Shown: positions 35,329 to 44,838, counted from the first letter of the stretch. The stretch: 64,000 nt of DNA from Palsa-504 sp963800415 (GCA_963800415.1 CAWDBS010000084.1:13196-77195), one strand, 5' to 3'. Translations and numbers: made by a program. Notes: generated by a model from the sequence alone, not told the origin.

Positions 35329-36832
35329 TACGGCAGCAGCCATTCGGGGTTTGACCTGGGCCTGAGCACCGCTGGGGAAGCGGTTTTGCACGGTGCAGCC
35401 GCCTGTCGATCATGCGTGTGTGAAGACAACAAAACCGAAGGCGGCTGCTGCCGCCAGGATAGGCGCCGCGCTGGGGCGCCGGAAACGCGCTGAGCTGCTG
35501 GAACTGCTGCGGCCGTGCTTCGCGCGGACAGAGCCGTGGCTGCAGGCGGGCAAGTACGCCGCCGCGGTGATGTGCGACCTGCGCAGACGGAACGGGTGGA
35601 CGATCGCCGAGCGTTCGGGGGATCGCACGCCGGACCGGACGCAGCGGCTGCTGAACCGGGCAGTCTGGGACACATGGGCGGCGATGGGGGTGGTGCGCCG
35701 GTTCGCCGTGGCCGGGCTGGATGAGGCCGCGCGCAAGACCGGCCGGCGGCGTGGCCTGGCGGTCGGCGCGATCGACGAAACAGGGCAGGTCAAGCAGGGC
35801 GGGCTGACGGCCGGCGTCAAGCGGCAGTACCTGGGCTGCGTGGGCAAGGTGGCCAACGGGATCAACACCGTGCACCTGTCGTACGTGCGGGAAGGCGCCG
35901 GGCACGCGCTGATCGGCGCGCGGGAATGGATCCCGGCCGCCCATACCGGCGACCCGGTGGCATCGGCGGTGATGGGGCTGCCGGAGGACCTGGTCTTCCG
36001 CACCAAGGGGCAGCTGGCCACCGGCATCCTCGCCGAGGCCGTCGCCGACGGCGTGCGGCTGGACTTCGTGTGCGGCGATGAGGTGTACGGCGCCTGCACC
36101 GAGCTGCGCGAGTACCTGGAAGACCACGACCAGGCCTACGTGCTGCGGGTCCCCTCTAGCTTCCTGCTGACCTTGGCCAGCGGGATCACGCTGACCTGCA
36201 AGCAGGCCGCCGCCCGGCTTCCCGGCCGGCGCGGCTGGGAGGTCCGCTCCGCCGGGACGGGGTCAAAGGGCCAGCGCTGGTACGCCTGGGCGTGGCTGGC
36301 CACCGCCTCGGCCCGGCACTACCTGCTGATCCGCCGCCACCTCCAGACCGGTGAGCTGGCCTATCACTACTGCTACCTGCCCGACGGCCAGCCGGCGTCC
36401 CCGGCCCGGCCGGTCCGCGCCGCCGGGCTGCGCTGGCCCTGCGAGGAAGATTTCGAGTTCGGCAAGGACTGTTTCGGGCTCGATGAGTCCCAGGTCCGCC
36501 TGTACACCGCGATCGCCCGGCACACCGTGCTGGTCATGGCCGCCATGGCCATCTGCGCCGTCACCGCCGCCCTGCTCCGCCGCCGTACCGGCACGCAGGC
36601 ACCCGCCCCCGTGCACCCGGACCAGCCCCCGCCCGCCGACCCCGGCATGATCCCGCTCACCGTCCCCGAAACCGGACGCCTGCTCGGTCACCCGCCCCCA
36701 CCTGGCAGTGCCGGGCACTGGCTGGACTGGCGGCGCCGCCACCAAGCCTGTTCACGCTGGTACCACCAGCGAACACGACTGGCCCGCCGCGTCGAGATCG
36801 CCCTGGTCAGGTAACGAATGGCTGCTGCCGTA
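35329..36832 (+). mobile_element. IS701-family insertion sequence, complete
   Basis: Perfect 18-bp terminal inverted repeats, TACGGCAGCAGCCATTCG at 35329-35346 and its complement at 36815-36832. CTAG at 35325-35328 and 36833-36836 is a 4-bp target duplication of the YTAR type known for IS701 elements. The element is 1504 bp with one gene. The undamaged ends and duplication suggest a recent insertion. Confidence 0.92.
35393..36814 (+). CDS. IS701-family transposase
   Basis: A DDE transposase of up to 473 residues, intact. The N-terminal region has ELLELLRPCFARTEPWLQAGKY and NGWTIAERSGDRTPDRTQRLLN, as in IS701 proteins. The first catalytic Asp is in GAIDETGQVKQG, the second probably in VCGDEVYGACTELREYLE, and the acidic residue in CEEDFEFGKDCFGLDESQVR. 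GTG 35393 or 35420 may be the start. The stop lies inside the right terminal repeat. It is the most intact transposase gene in the window and may be functional. Confidence 0.9.
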   Translation: MQPPVDHACVKTTKPKAAAAARIGAALGRRKRAELLELLRPCFARTEPWLQAGKYAAAVMCDLRRRNGWTIAERSGDRTPDRTQRLLNRAVWDTWAAMGVVRRFAVAGLDEAARKTGRRRGLAVGAIDETGQVKQGGLTAGVKRQYLGCVGKVANGINTVHLSYVREGAGHALIGAREWIPAAHTGDPVASAVMGLPEDLVFRTKGQLATGILAEAVADGVRLDFVCGDEVYGACTELREYLEDHDQAYVLRVPSSFLLTLASGITLTCKQAAARLPGRRGWEVRSAGTGSKGQRWYAWAWLATASARHYLLIRRHLQTGELAYHYCYLPDGQPASPARPVRAAGLRWPCEEDFEFGKDCFGLDESQVRLYTAIARHTVLVMAAMAICAVTAALLRRRTGTQAPAPVHPDQPPPADPGMIPLTVPETGRLLGHPPPPGSAGHWLDWRRRHQACSRWYHQRTRLARRVEIALVR

Positions 36833-36940
36833 CTAGGCGGACACTCAGCTGCGGAACCCAGGGCAAGTAGCCGCTTTCGTTCAGTACGCCAGGGTGAGAG
36901 GGCGTCTGGTTAGCTACGGCCACACATAAAGAGGTGATCT

Positions 36941-37062
36941 GTGAACGGCCACGCGCATGGCGACACGGCCGACCGACATCCCAATCTGCCTGAGATGAGT
37001 GAAGGCCGGATTGCTGCAAATGTGCCAGCAGACTGGCCGCCGCGGGTTGACTACGTGCGGTG
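36941..37062 (+). other. Possible 5' fragment of a lost gene
   Basis: GTG 36941 has a strong AAGAGGTGAT upstream and opens with VNGHAHGDTADRHPNLPEMS, but the frame then runs antisense into the hydrolase 3' end and stops at 37138. It may be the start of a gene cut by rearrangement. No family recognised. Confidence 0.25.
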
Positions 37063-37842
37063 TTACAGGAGGTTGATCGCCATGAATTGTTCGATCATGG
37101 CATTGACCTGCTCTGGGACTTCGAGCTGGTTGAAGTGACCGGCCCCGACTGTCTGGCCGATGGTGATCGTCGCGCAGGCGCTGCGCAGGTCAGCCGACTC
37201 GTTGGCGGGGACGGCCGAGCCAATCGAAAGCACCGGTACCCTGACCTTGCCAAGCGCGCTGGCACCGTCGAACTCGCCCATGGCCCGTATCAATGCGGCG
37301 GCGATCCTCGGTGAGACCGCGGGCATTCCCTGGATGATGGCCGCGCGGCGAGCCACGTCGGTGGGCAGGAACAAGCCGCTGACGAAGGCCGTGCGCCACG
37401 ACCGGTCGTCATCCGCGTTGACGACATCAAAGGATTCGCGGAAGAATGCCTTGGCCGCCTCGTTCGTGATCGGTGCCGGGTCAATCATCAACAGCGCGCG
37501 GATGGTTTCGGGTCGTGCAGCACACGCCAGTCCGATCAATGCGCCGAGACTATGCCCCACAACCACGGGATCCTTGAACCCGGCGGCCTCGGCCACGGCG
37601 AGCACATCGTCGGCTAGGGTCTCAAAGTCATAGCTGCCAGGGCCGGGCTGACTGCTATCGCCGTGCCCGCGCAAGTCCAGGGCCGCCACAGCATGGCTGG
37701 CAGCGAAGTGCTCGAACTGCGGGGCGAAATACGAGCGGTCGCATGACCAGCCGTGAACGAGGATCATGGCGGAATCGCCGGCGCCCGCGACGTCGTATGC
37801 CAGACTGACGCCGCCCCGGGAAAGGAACTCCGTCACGCCCAT
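37063..37842 (-). CDS. Alpha/beta hydrolase
   Basis: A 259-residue cytosolic hydrolase. ATG 37842 begins MGVTEFLSRGGVSLAYDV. The oxyanion region is ILVHGWSCDRSYF, the nucleophile elbow VVVGHSLGALIGLAC with Ser near 95, and the C-terminal His in VGAGHFNQLEVPEQV. The acid residue is likely in the strand before VPANES. An esterase or haloperoxidase-like activity is possible but the substrate is unknown. It is an intact cargo-like gene between IS elements, with normal codon use for this genome. Confidence 0.85.
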   Translation of the reverse strand: MGVTEFLSRGGVSLAYDVAGAGDSAMILVHGWSCDRSYFAPQFEHFAASHAVAALDLRGHGDSSQPGPGSYDFETLADDVLAVAEAAGFKDPVVVGHSLGALIGLACAARPETIRALLMIDPAPITNEAAKAFFRESFDVVNADDDRSWRTAFVSGLFLPTDVARRAAIIQGMPAVSPRIAAALIRAMGEFDGASALGKVRVPVLSIGSAVPANESADLRSACATITIGQTVGAGHFNQLEVPEQVNAMIEQFMAINLL

Positions 37843-38210
37843 CCCCTTGTCGTCCTGCGGCCTGCCGTCGCACCTGGAGCTGCGGCAGCACGCTGATTCG
37901 ATCGCGTGCGGCGCTTTCTTCGTGCTCTGGCCCGCGCACGGCCCGGCCCGCTTATTACCACCAATCGGCATCACGCATGCCGTTCGCACAGTTATACCGC
38001 TCCGCACGCGCCCTGCGACGCACCACTGCCGCGTTGGGGTACGGGGTCGTCTTCCGGAATCATCGAGTCATGCCGCTTAAGCCTATGAGCTTGTTTCATC
38101 CTCATTTGTGCAGCTCGGCGGCTGTTTGACAGGTTGAGGGAATCTCTTTGCCGCTGGCTGGTTGTGGTGCCGGGCCGGGCGTGGCGGTACGCGTCCTGGC
38201 ACCGGCTGAC
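37843..38210. other. Intergenic region
   Basis: About 370 bases between the hydrolase start and the IS5-type element. It should hold the hydrolase promoter. I see no convincing gene, repeat or RNA. Confidence 0.35.
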
Positions 38211-39214
38211 GGTAACGATCCGGGCAGATGATGATCACGTTACGGCAGCGGCAGATGATGGCCCTGCGGACGCAGGCGGCTCCTGGTACACGGGCTGGTG
38301 TTGAATCATCCCAGTCCAGGAGCCTTGCATGACTGTATACCAGGGGACGTCGTTCACGCCCGAGCTTACCCCGGCCGGGTATGCCCTGTTCCGTGCGGGG
38401 GTGAAGGTCAGCGCCGGGACCTGCGATGATCTCGCGGAGTCGCTGCGGCGGAGACACGAGCGGACCGGGACACGCTGGCGGCTGCTGCCCCCGCTGGCGC
38501 AGGCGGTGCTGGTGATCGCGTTCCTGCGCACGAACCTGACGTACGCGGAGCTGGCCGCGGGGTTCGGGATCTCGGAATCAACGTGCTGGCGGGATGTCGC
38601 GGAGGGGATCAGCGTGCTGGCGGACCGGGGCCGGCGGATCAGCCTGCGCGACGTGGCCCGGCTGGCGGTGAAGATGGGCTGGGACTACCTCATCGTCGAC
38701 GGCGTGCACGTGCCCACGGTGACGTTCGGCCGGAAAACCGGGGGCCAGCGGGCCTTCTATTCCGGGAAGCACAAGCGGCACGGGCTGAACGTGCAGACCG
38801 TGTCCTCCCCGGCCGGGGAGCTGCTGTGGGCCGCCGCCCCGCAGCCCGGCGCCACCGTCGACGTCACCGCGGCGCGGACCGCCGGGATCGCCGGCATCCT
38901 CACCTCCGTGATCGGCGTCTTCGCCGACCTGGGCTACCTCGGCTGGGACAAGGCCGTGATCACCGGCCGCCGCAAGCCCCGGGGAAAGGACCTGACCCCG
39001 GCCCAGCGGGCCGCGAACCGGCTGCAGGCCCAGCTCCGCTGCGTCGGCGAGCGCGGCAACGCCCGCCTGAAGTACTGGAAAGTGCTGGCTACCGAGCTGC
39101 GGTGCAGGCCGGGGCAGTGCACCGCGATGGTCAAGGCCATCCTGGGGCTGCACTACATGGAACACGACCCGTTCGCCGCGCTCAGGGCTGCCTGACCCTC
39201 CCGCGATCGTTACC
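38211..39214 (+). mobile_element. IS5-type insertion element
   Basis: GGTAACGATC at 38211-38220 and GATCGTTACC at 39205-39214 are inverted and bracket an intact transposase gene, giving about 1.0 kb, right for IS5-type elements. The repeats continue imperfectly inward. No clear target duplication is visible, so the ends are provisional. Confidence 0.7.
38329..39195 (+). CDS. IS5-family transposase (DDE_Tnp_4 type)
   Basis: An intact 288-residue DDE transposase. An N-terminal helix-turn-helix (LTYAELAAGFGISESTCWRDV) precedes the catalytic residues: Asp in YLIVDGVHVPTVTFGRK, Asp in GVFADLGYLGWDK and Glu in CVGERGNARLKYWKVLATEL. ATG 38329 begins MTVYQGTSFTPELTP. No frame break, so it may be functional. 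Confidence 0.88.
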   Translation: MTVYQGTSFTPELTPAGYALFRAGVKVSAGTCDDLAESLRRRHERTGTRWRLLPPLAQAVLVIAFLRTNLTYAELAAGFGISESTCWRDVAEGISVLADRGRRISLRDVARLAVKMGWDYLIVDGVHVPTVTFGRKTGGQRAFYSGKHKRHGLNVQTVSSPAGELLWAAAPQPGATVDVTAARTAGIAGILTSVIGVFADLGYLGWDKAVITGRRKPRGKDLTPAQRAANRLQAQLRCVGERGNARLKYWKVLATELRCRPGQCTAMVKAILGLHYMEHDPFAALRAA

Positions 39215-39745
39215 AGGCCGCAACACCGGCACCCCCGGCACCGCCGTACCCCGGACCGGCGCCGCGCACCCCTGGGACCAGCAGAAAGAACCAGGCCCAA
39301 GCATGTCAAACCGAGACGCAGCGTGCGCAAACTCAGGATGAAAGAGGCTCTATGGCTGCCGAGCTGGCCGACCGGCTGCGCAACGCGGAGCTGACCTACC
39401 GTGAGGTCGGCCAGACTGCCGGGAAGATCCCGCCCGGCTACCACCCAGGTGCGCCACAGCGTGGCGTGTAGGTGCCGAAAATGCAGTCACATTACGCGAC
39501 CTGCGAATACTCGTGGAGAAGGCTGCCCGGGGACGCCCTGAGGAATCTAGCCCTTTGCGCAGAGAACGCGTGCTTCTGCCGCTGTAAGGAACGTCTGCTT
39601 GCAGACTCCAGCGCGCACAGAACTGGTCCATCTGCGTGCAGGCTGCCATGCCTGCCGAGCAGGCTCTGAGCCGCACTAATTCGGCAGGCTGCTTGGACCC
39701 GCCGCCTGGCGGGCGGCCGAGCGATCACGGTTCAAGTCCACGGAA
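39215..39745. other. Intergenic region between IS5- and IS256-type elements
   Basis: About 530 bases with short open frames lacking ribosome binding sites or recognisable products. Probably debris between insertions. A tRNA-like T-arm motif near 39730 does not fold. Confidence 0.35.
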
Positions 39746-41160
39746 GTGGTGTATGGGGTAACCGGTACTGGTGTGACTGAGTTACCGGAGTACGGCGTGT
39801 CGCCGTGATGCGAGGCGGCCACCTCGCGATCCTTCGAAGTGGTTTCGGAGCAACGAAGGAGAGCGAAATGGCCGCAGGTGACATTGTGCCCGTTCCGGGC
39901 GACCCGTTCGAGCAGACGCTGGCGTCGGCGAGCCCGGACCTGCTGCGGGAGATGATCCGGGAGTTCGCCCAGCGGATGATGGACGCCGACGTCGAGGTCC
40001 GCTGCAACGCGGGCTACGGGGAGGTCACGCCGGACCGGGTGAACTCCCGCAACGGCTACCGGCGCCGGGAGTGGGACACCCGGGCGGGGACGGTCGAGCT
40101 GGCCATCCCCAGGCTGCGATCCGGGTCGTACTTCCCGGGCTTCCTGGAGCACCGCCGCCGCGCCGAGCGGGCGCTGGCCTCGGTCGTGGCCACGTCGTAC
40201 CTGCTGGGCGTCTCGACCCGGCGGGTGGAGAAGCTCGCCGCCTCCCTCGGGGTCGTGGGCCTGTCGAAGTCGCAGGTCAGTGCGATGGCTGCGGAGCTGG
40301 ACGAGCTGGTGGACAGCTTCCGGTCCCGGCCGCTGGATCGCGGGCCGTACACGTTCTGCTGGATTGACGCGCTGACCCAGAAGGTCCGCGAGGGCGGCCG
40401 CACGGTGAACGTGCACTGCCTGATCGCCACCGGCGTCAACGCTGAGGGGTACCGCGAGATCCTCGGCATCGACGTGACCAGCTCCGAGGACGGCGCCGGG
40501 TGGCTGGCGTTCCTGCGCGGCCTGGCCGCCCGCGGGCTGTCCGGCGTCCAGCTCGTGACCAGCGACGACCACGCCGGGCTGGTGAACGCCATCGCCGCCG
40601 TGCTGCCCGGAGCCGCCTGGCAGCGGTGCCGGACGCACTACCACCGCAACCTGCTCACCCGGGTGCCCAAGACCGCCCAGCCGTGGGTGTCCACCCTGGT
40701 CCGGACCATCTTCGAGCAGCCCGACCCGGCCTCGGTCCGCGCCCAGCACGCCCAGGTCGTCGCCGCGCTCGAGGCCAAGCTCCCGGCCGCGGCCGCCCAC
40801 CTGGACCAGGCCCGCGACGACATCCTGGCGTTCACCGCCTTCCCCCGCGAGGTCTGGCGGCAGATCTGGAGCAACAACCCGCAGGAGCGGCTGAACAAGG
40901 AGGTCAGGAGAAGGACCAACGTGGTCGGCATCTTCCCAGGCCGCGACGCCATCATCCGCCTGGTCGGCGCCGTTTTGGCTGAGCAGAACGACGAATGGAC
41001 CGAGTCGCGCCGCTATATGGGACTGGAAATCCTCGCCGCATGCCGGAAAGCCGCCCAGTCAGATGCGGGACAGAACGACACTAATGAGGCTGGATTGACA
41101 GTAGGGGCAATTCCTGCTTAAATGGAAATAGGTCGCGAGGTGGCCATTTTCATACACCAC
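39746..41160 (+). mobile_element. IS256-type insertion element
   Basis: GTGGTGTATG at 39746-39755 and CATACACCAC at 41151-41160 are inverted ends; a second inner pair GGCCACCTCGCGA (39817-39829) and its complement (41133-41145) lies inside. Size about 1.4 kb is normal. The left inner repeat lies about 60 bases further in than the right one, so the left end may contain extra sequence. Confidence 0.7.
39868..41121 (+). CDS. IS256-family (mutator-type) transposase
   Basis: Intact 417-residue transposase. ATG 39868 follows AAGGAG. Motifs: MIREFAQRMMDADVEVRC near the N terminus, RNGYRRREWDTRAGTVELAIPRLR, the catalytic Asp in FCWIDALTQKVREGG, Asp in LVTSDDHAGL, and Glu in NNPQERLNKEVRRRTNVVGIFP. 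The zinc-like pair WQRCRTHYHRN is present. No frame break, so it may be active. Confidence 0.92.
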   Translation: MAAGDIVPVPGDPFEQTLASASPDLLREMIREFAQRMMDADVEVRCNAGYGEVTPDRVNSRNGYRRREWDTRAGTVELAIPRLRSGSYFPGFLEHRRRAERALASVVATSYLLGVSTRRVEKLAASLGVVGLSKSQVSAMAAELDELVDSFRSRPLDRGPYTFCWIDALTQKVREGGRTVNVHCLIATGVNAEGYREILGIDVTSSEDGAGWLAFLRGLAARGLSGVQLVTSDDHAGLVNAIAAVLPGAAWQRCRTHYHRNLLTRVPKTAQPWVSTLVRTIFEQPDPASVRAQHAQVVAALEAKLPAAAAHLDQARDDILAFTAFPREVWRQIWSNNPQERLNKEVRRRTNVVGIFPGRDAIIRLVGAVLAEQNDEWTESRRYMGLEILAACRKAAQSDAGQNDTNEAGLTVGAIPA

Positions 41161-41317
41161 CTCCCCGGACGTGGCCCGATCACGCTCCGCGACAAGCTGG
41201 CGTGCCCGGGGAAGCAGCTCTTGGCTGCCGGTCACAAATCTGCGTTGCCATCGGTCTTCGATCCGTGACCCGATAATCATGCCGGTAACAGCCAGGCCGC
41301 CCCTGCGCGACCGTCCG

Positions 41318-41650
41318 TCATCCTGGCGGCCGGTACTTCATTCGCGCCTCGACGGCAGCGATGAGGTCGCGCAGCGTCTCACGTGTTTCTGGCTCGTCCG
41401 GTCCGGCCAGGAAGTCGAGCTCACGTAGCAGGTCTCGCGCGGTCCATCTCAGGAGGCCCTGGCCGTTCGAGTGCAGTTGGTCAGCCCTCGGCCGCAGCTT
41501 GTCCTGCTCCACGGCCTGCCGGGCGCTCTTCGGGCTGCTTCCTGGCTTGCCGCGCATCGACGGCCCGGCTACCGAGATAATCATGAAGTCGGCGTTCCGC
41601 CCTGCCTGGGCGACAGTCCGCAGGCTCATCCGGTCATCTTCGTGGTCCAT
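41318..41650 (-). pseudogene. C-terminal remnant of a nuclease-like gene
   Basis: About 110 residues, starting at a weak ATG 41650 or 41629. The sequence FMIISVAGPSMRGK, DQLHSNGQGLLRWTARDLLREL and AGPDEPETRETLRDLIAA is clearly homologous to the end of the frame-broken gene at 52238-52822, which there follows a PD-(D/E)xK-like domain. Here that catalytic part is missing, so this is a 5'-truncated copy. It lies just beyond the IS256-type element, which may mark where the 5' part was lost. Confidence 0.55.
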
Positions 41651-42294
41651 CCGGCCCGTACGAGCTGCTGCCTCACGTGCCAGCCCTGGATCATGCCATG
41701 CGCGCGAAGTCGTGCTAGTCACTCGCGTACCGGAGGGACACCGCCGGGCCGCTTGCGCGCTCCGATTCGCTGCGGTTCGCACCGGCAGTTTCGGGATGCC
41801 ATGCTGCGGGCGTGCAGTTCAAGGTAGGCGGCGGGGATGCGCAGGGGGCTGTCAGTGGGCCCTGTGCGCCCAGCGCTGACGACGGGCCCGGGCTAACGCC
41901 CTGGTCGGCGTGTTCATCTCGGTCACCACCGTCCCGGCCGCCGCTTCGATATCGTGTCGATCGCGTTCTCGAGCTGGGGCTAAGCCCGGGATCCGCGTTG
42001 CAGCTGCTGCTCAACGTCGTCGTGCTCATCGCGGTCGGTGCGGCCGGCCTGACGGCGCAGCGCAGGATCTGGCACCGGCACGCAACCCGGCCGCCTCGCC
42101 GGCAATGGCTGCCGCCACGCGGCGCGCCGATCCGGCATGGATCTTCCCTTTCGGCCTGTATATCCTGTTCGGGACCAAGGGCCGCGCACGGGCCGGCGTT
42201 AGGCCCTGTACCGGGCAGCGGGACGGGCAGAACCTCCCGGTCAGCAGGCGCGACAGCCGGCCGCGGACCCGCATGACCTGGGGGAAGGACGCCG
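41651..42294. other. Intergenic region
   Basis: About 640 bases without a gene I can support. Several open frames lack start signals and family features. It should contain the promoter of the STAS gene at 42295. Confidence 0.35.
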
Positions 42295-42720
42295 ATGGGC
42301 TACAGCGTCAGTGGCACCGCCGCCGGTGAGGCCAGGCCGGCCGGGCAGCAGCCGCCCGGCACCGTCCGGCTGGCGGGCATGCTCACCCTGAGCTGCCTGA
42401 TCAGCCAGGCCGGACAGATCACCGTCACGTTCGCCGGCGAGCTCGATGCCGCGTCGGCGGACCAGGCCTACGGTTACGTGCGCGACGCCATCGACGCCCA
42501 TGGCGGACAGGTCCTGCTGGACGTGGCCGGCCTGAGCTTTTGCGACGCCTGCGGCCTGGGAGCGTTCGCGCGGATGAGCAGGCACGCCGCGCAGGCCGGG
42601 TCCTCCGTGCGCCTGGTGGCGCCGCCGCCGCTGCTGAGGAAGATCATCCGCATCACCGGCCTGGCGGATCAGCTGCCGGTGCATCGCGCAGACCAGGCCG
42701 GGCACGTGCAAGTAGCGTGA
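42295..42720 (+). CDS. STAS-domain anti-sigma factor antagonist
   Basis: A 141-residue protein of the SpoIIAA/RsbV type that would bind an RsbW-like kinase and free a sigma factor. The STAS core is ITVTFAGELDAASADQAYGYVRDAID then VLLDVAGLSFCDACGLGAFARM. The usual motif here is D-S-S-G with the second Ser phosphorylated; this protein has D-A-C-G, so that serine is replaced by Cys and control by phosphorylation at that site is unlikely. ATG 42295 is preceded by GGAAGGAC. An RsbW-like ATPase is encoded at 47847-48542. Confidence 0.85.
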   Translation: MGYSVSGTAAGEARPAGQQPPGTVRLAGMLTLSCLISQAGQITVTFAGELDAASADQAYGYVRDAIDAHGGQVLLDVAGLSFCDACGLGAFARMSRHAAQAGSSVRLVAPPPLLRKIIRITGLADQLPVHRADQAGHVQVA

Positions 42721-42764
42721 GCCCCGCCCGGGCCACTGGTCACGGACGCCGCCAGCGCCCTCGG

Positions 42765-43520
42765 CTAGCGCGGCTCCGGCCGCTCCGTTGACCCGCAGTG
42801 GGGCTCGGGGCCGGCCCGGAGGGCCTGGACCTCCGTCGCGGCGTGGTGGCCGTTCGCTGCCCGGCCCGCGCGGCGAAGCAGCGCCCCGGCCGCCAGCACG
42901 ATCACACCCCCCGCGGCCAGGCCGATGCCGGCTCCGGCCAGGACGTCCAGCGGATAGTGCACCCCCAGGTACACCCGGGACCAACCGACCAGGACGGCAT
43001 ACCCGATCCCCGCCGCGGCGAACGGCCGGGCCAGGAACGGCGCCAGCGCGATCGCGACCGCAAGGGTGACGGCGGTGTGGCTGGAGGGAAAGCTGGTGCC
43101 GTGCGCAGGCTGCTGGCGCAGCACCGCGCCGGCCATCACCTCATACGGCCGGGGGCGGTCGGCAACGGCCTTCGCCACATGCGCCAGCCCCCATGCCAGG
43201 CTGGCGGCCACGGCTCCGGTGGCCACCGGCAGGACGCTCCGGTTCCTGGCCCCGACATAGACGGCGGTGAGCACGACGACGGCGATGATGCTGATTGGCA
43301 GGAACAGATGCGACAACGGCGTCAGGATCGATGCGGCGGCCGCCGGGACCTGGTTGAGGATCCGGAACAGGCGCACATCCCAGCCGACCGCTCCGGTCTT
43401 GAGCAACAGCGCCGAAGCGCCGAACAGCGCTGCTCCCAGGCCCGCCAGGAGCCCGGCGGCCCGGGCCCCCGGGACCCGGGCCGGCCGCCTGGGCCACCAC
43501 CACGATGCAGGCGAGGTCAT
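42765..43520 (-). CDS. PAP2-family membrane phosphatase
   Basis: A 251-residue integral membrane phosphatase with about six helices. The three PAP2 motifs are KAVADRPRP, PSSHTAVTLA and SRVYLGVHYPLDVLAG, with the catalytic His in the last. It probably acts on lipid or polyprenyl diphosphates at the outer face of the membrane; the exact substrate is not clear. ATG 43520 lacks a clear ribosome binding site; a longer frame to 43598 is less convincing. Confidence 0.88.
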   Translation of the reverse strand: MTSPASWWWPRRPARVPGARAAGLLAGLGAALFGASALLLKTGAVGWDVRLFRILNQVPAAAASILTPLSHLFLPISIIAVVVLTAVYVGARNRSVLPVATGAVAASLAWGLAHVAKAVADRPRPYEVMAGAVLRQQPAHGTSFPSSHTAVTLAVAIALAPFLARPFAAAGIGYAVLVGWSRVYLGVHYPLDVLAGAGIGLAAGGVIVLAAGALLRRAGRAANGHHAATEVQALRAGPEPHCGSTERPEPR

Positions 43521-43818
43521 GAAGCCGGACCGCCGATCGGGCGCCCTGCGGGCGCCGAGCTGGCTGACAGCGGATGCCGTTCGGAATCCTGCCGCCACGA
43601 TAGGACTTCAGCTGGCGGTTGACATCGTTCGCAGGCCGGCCTCTGCCTCGCCTGCCGCCTGCGGCCAAGCTGACGTGCCTCTCATGCGCGGCAACCCCGG
43701 CCGCCACGGGGTATGGCGCGCAGATCCGCTGAAGCCCGGGGGAGACCTGGCGGTAATCCAGGTCCGGATGGTCACCGCGGTCACAGCGGCTGAGCTCAAG
43801 CACATCGGGGTAGCTGCG

Positions 43819-44838
43819 TTACCCTGGGCCGTCGCCGGCGGGCGGGGAACCACCCGGTACCGGCGGGGAGCCCGGCGCCGCGAGGTGGAACTCGATCCGG
43901 GCGGCGGGGATGCGTTCTTGCTCGCGGGCCAGCAGGGTCAGCGCGCGGGCATCGGCCTCAGTCGGGCGGGTCAGGTCCAGGGCGCGCGGCCACAGCCGGG
44001 CATAGCGGACGGCAGCGACTTCGGCCGCGTACACCAGCGCCCGGCCGATCAGGTACAGCAGGGCGAACATGCCGGCCACGGTGGCGAAGCTGCCGTACAC
44101 CGGCCCGGCCTTGGTCACCAGCCGGGCCAGCAACGGCGCCCCGGCGTTGAGCACCACCGTCACCGCCGCCGCGCCCAACACGGCGCCCGGCCACAGGACC
44201 CGGACCGGCGCGGGCCGCGCCAGCAGCAACTTGGCACCCAGCAGCAGCACCCCGAAGACGACCAGAGCCGACCCGGCCACCGCCGCCGCCCGTTCCACAC
44301 CGCGCTCGCCGGGCAGCGCGGTGGCCACCACCGTGAGCGCGCCGACGGCCAGCGCCCCGGCCATCACCGTCGCCAGCACCGCGAACACCCGGGCGTACCG
44401 TACGAAATAGCTGAGCCGGCGGCGGTGCCGGACCGCTGCGACATGGTTCAGCGTCTGGTAGGCGGAGAACACCACGCCCGTCCCGGACAACAGCAAGCCG
44501 ACCAGGCCGACGACGAACGGGATAGTCGACGTCGGCAAGGTGGCCAGCGAGTGCTCGATCGTGGGCCGCAGCGCCTTGGGCACGATCTCGTCGATCAGCC
44601 GCCGGCGCAACTCCGCGTGGTCGGCCAGCACCCGGGACAGGACCGCGACCCCGAGCAGCAGCAGCGGGAAGATGCTCAGGAACCCGTAATAGGTGATCAG
44701 CGCCGCCTGCCGGCCGCCCGCATCGTCGCCGTACTTCTTGATCACCGCGTAGGGGAACCCCAGCAGCCCATGCCGGCGCTGCAGGCCGTCCGCCCACGCG
44801 ATGACCCGGTTCACCAGGCCGCTCAAGCCGTCGCTCAT
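43819..44838 (-). CDS. YihY/BrkB-family membrane protein
   Basis: A 339-residue protein with about six helices. The family motif KYGDDAGGRQAALITYYGFLSIFPLLLL is near the N terminus, LLLSGTGVVFSAYQTLNHVAAV lies mid-protein, and KAGPVYGSFATVAGMFALLYLIGRALVYAAEVAAV near residue 245. Often called ribonuclease BN in old annotation, but a membrane role is more likely and unknown. ATG 44838 is preferred to 44877. The tail is Pro/Gly-rich. Confidence 0.88.
   Translation of the reverse strand: MSDGLSGLVNRVIAWADGLQRRHGLLGFPYAVIKKYGDDAGGRQAALITYYGFLSIFPLLLLGVAVLSRVLADHAELRRRLIDEIVPKALRPTIEHSLATLPTSTIPFVVGLVGLLLSGTGVVFSAYQTLNHVAAVRHRRRLSYFVRYARVFAVLATVMAGALAVGALTVVATALPGERGVERAAAVAGSALVVFGVLLLGAKLLLARPAPVRVLWPGAVLGAAAVTVVLNAGAPLLARLVTKAGPVYGSFATVAGMFALLYLIGRALVYAAEVAAVRYARLWPRALDLTRPTEADARALTLLAREQERIPAARIEFHLAAPGSPPVPGGSPPAGDGPG

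Noticed and set aside
39720..39745. tRNA 3' end suggested by GGTTCAAGTCC
   Set aside because: The T-stem does not pair and no acceptor, D or anticodon arms are found upstream.
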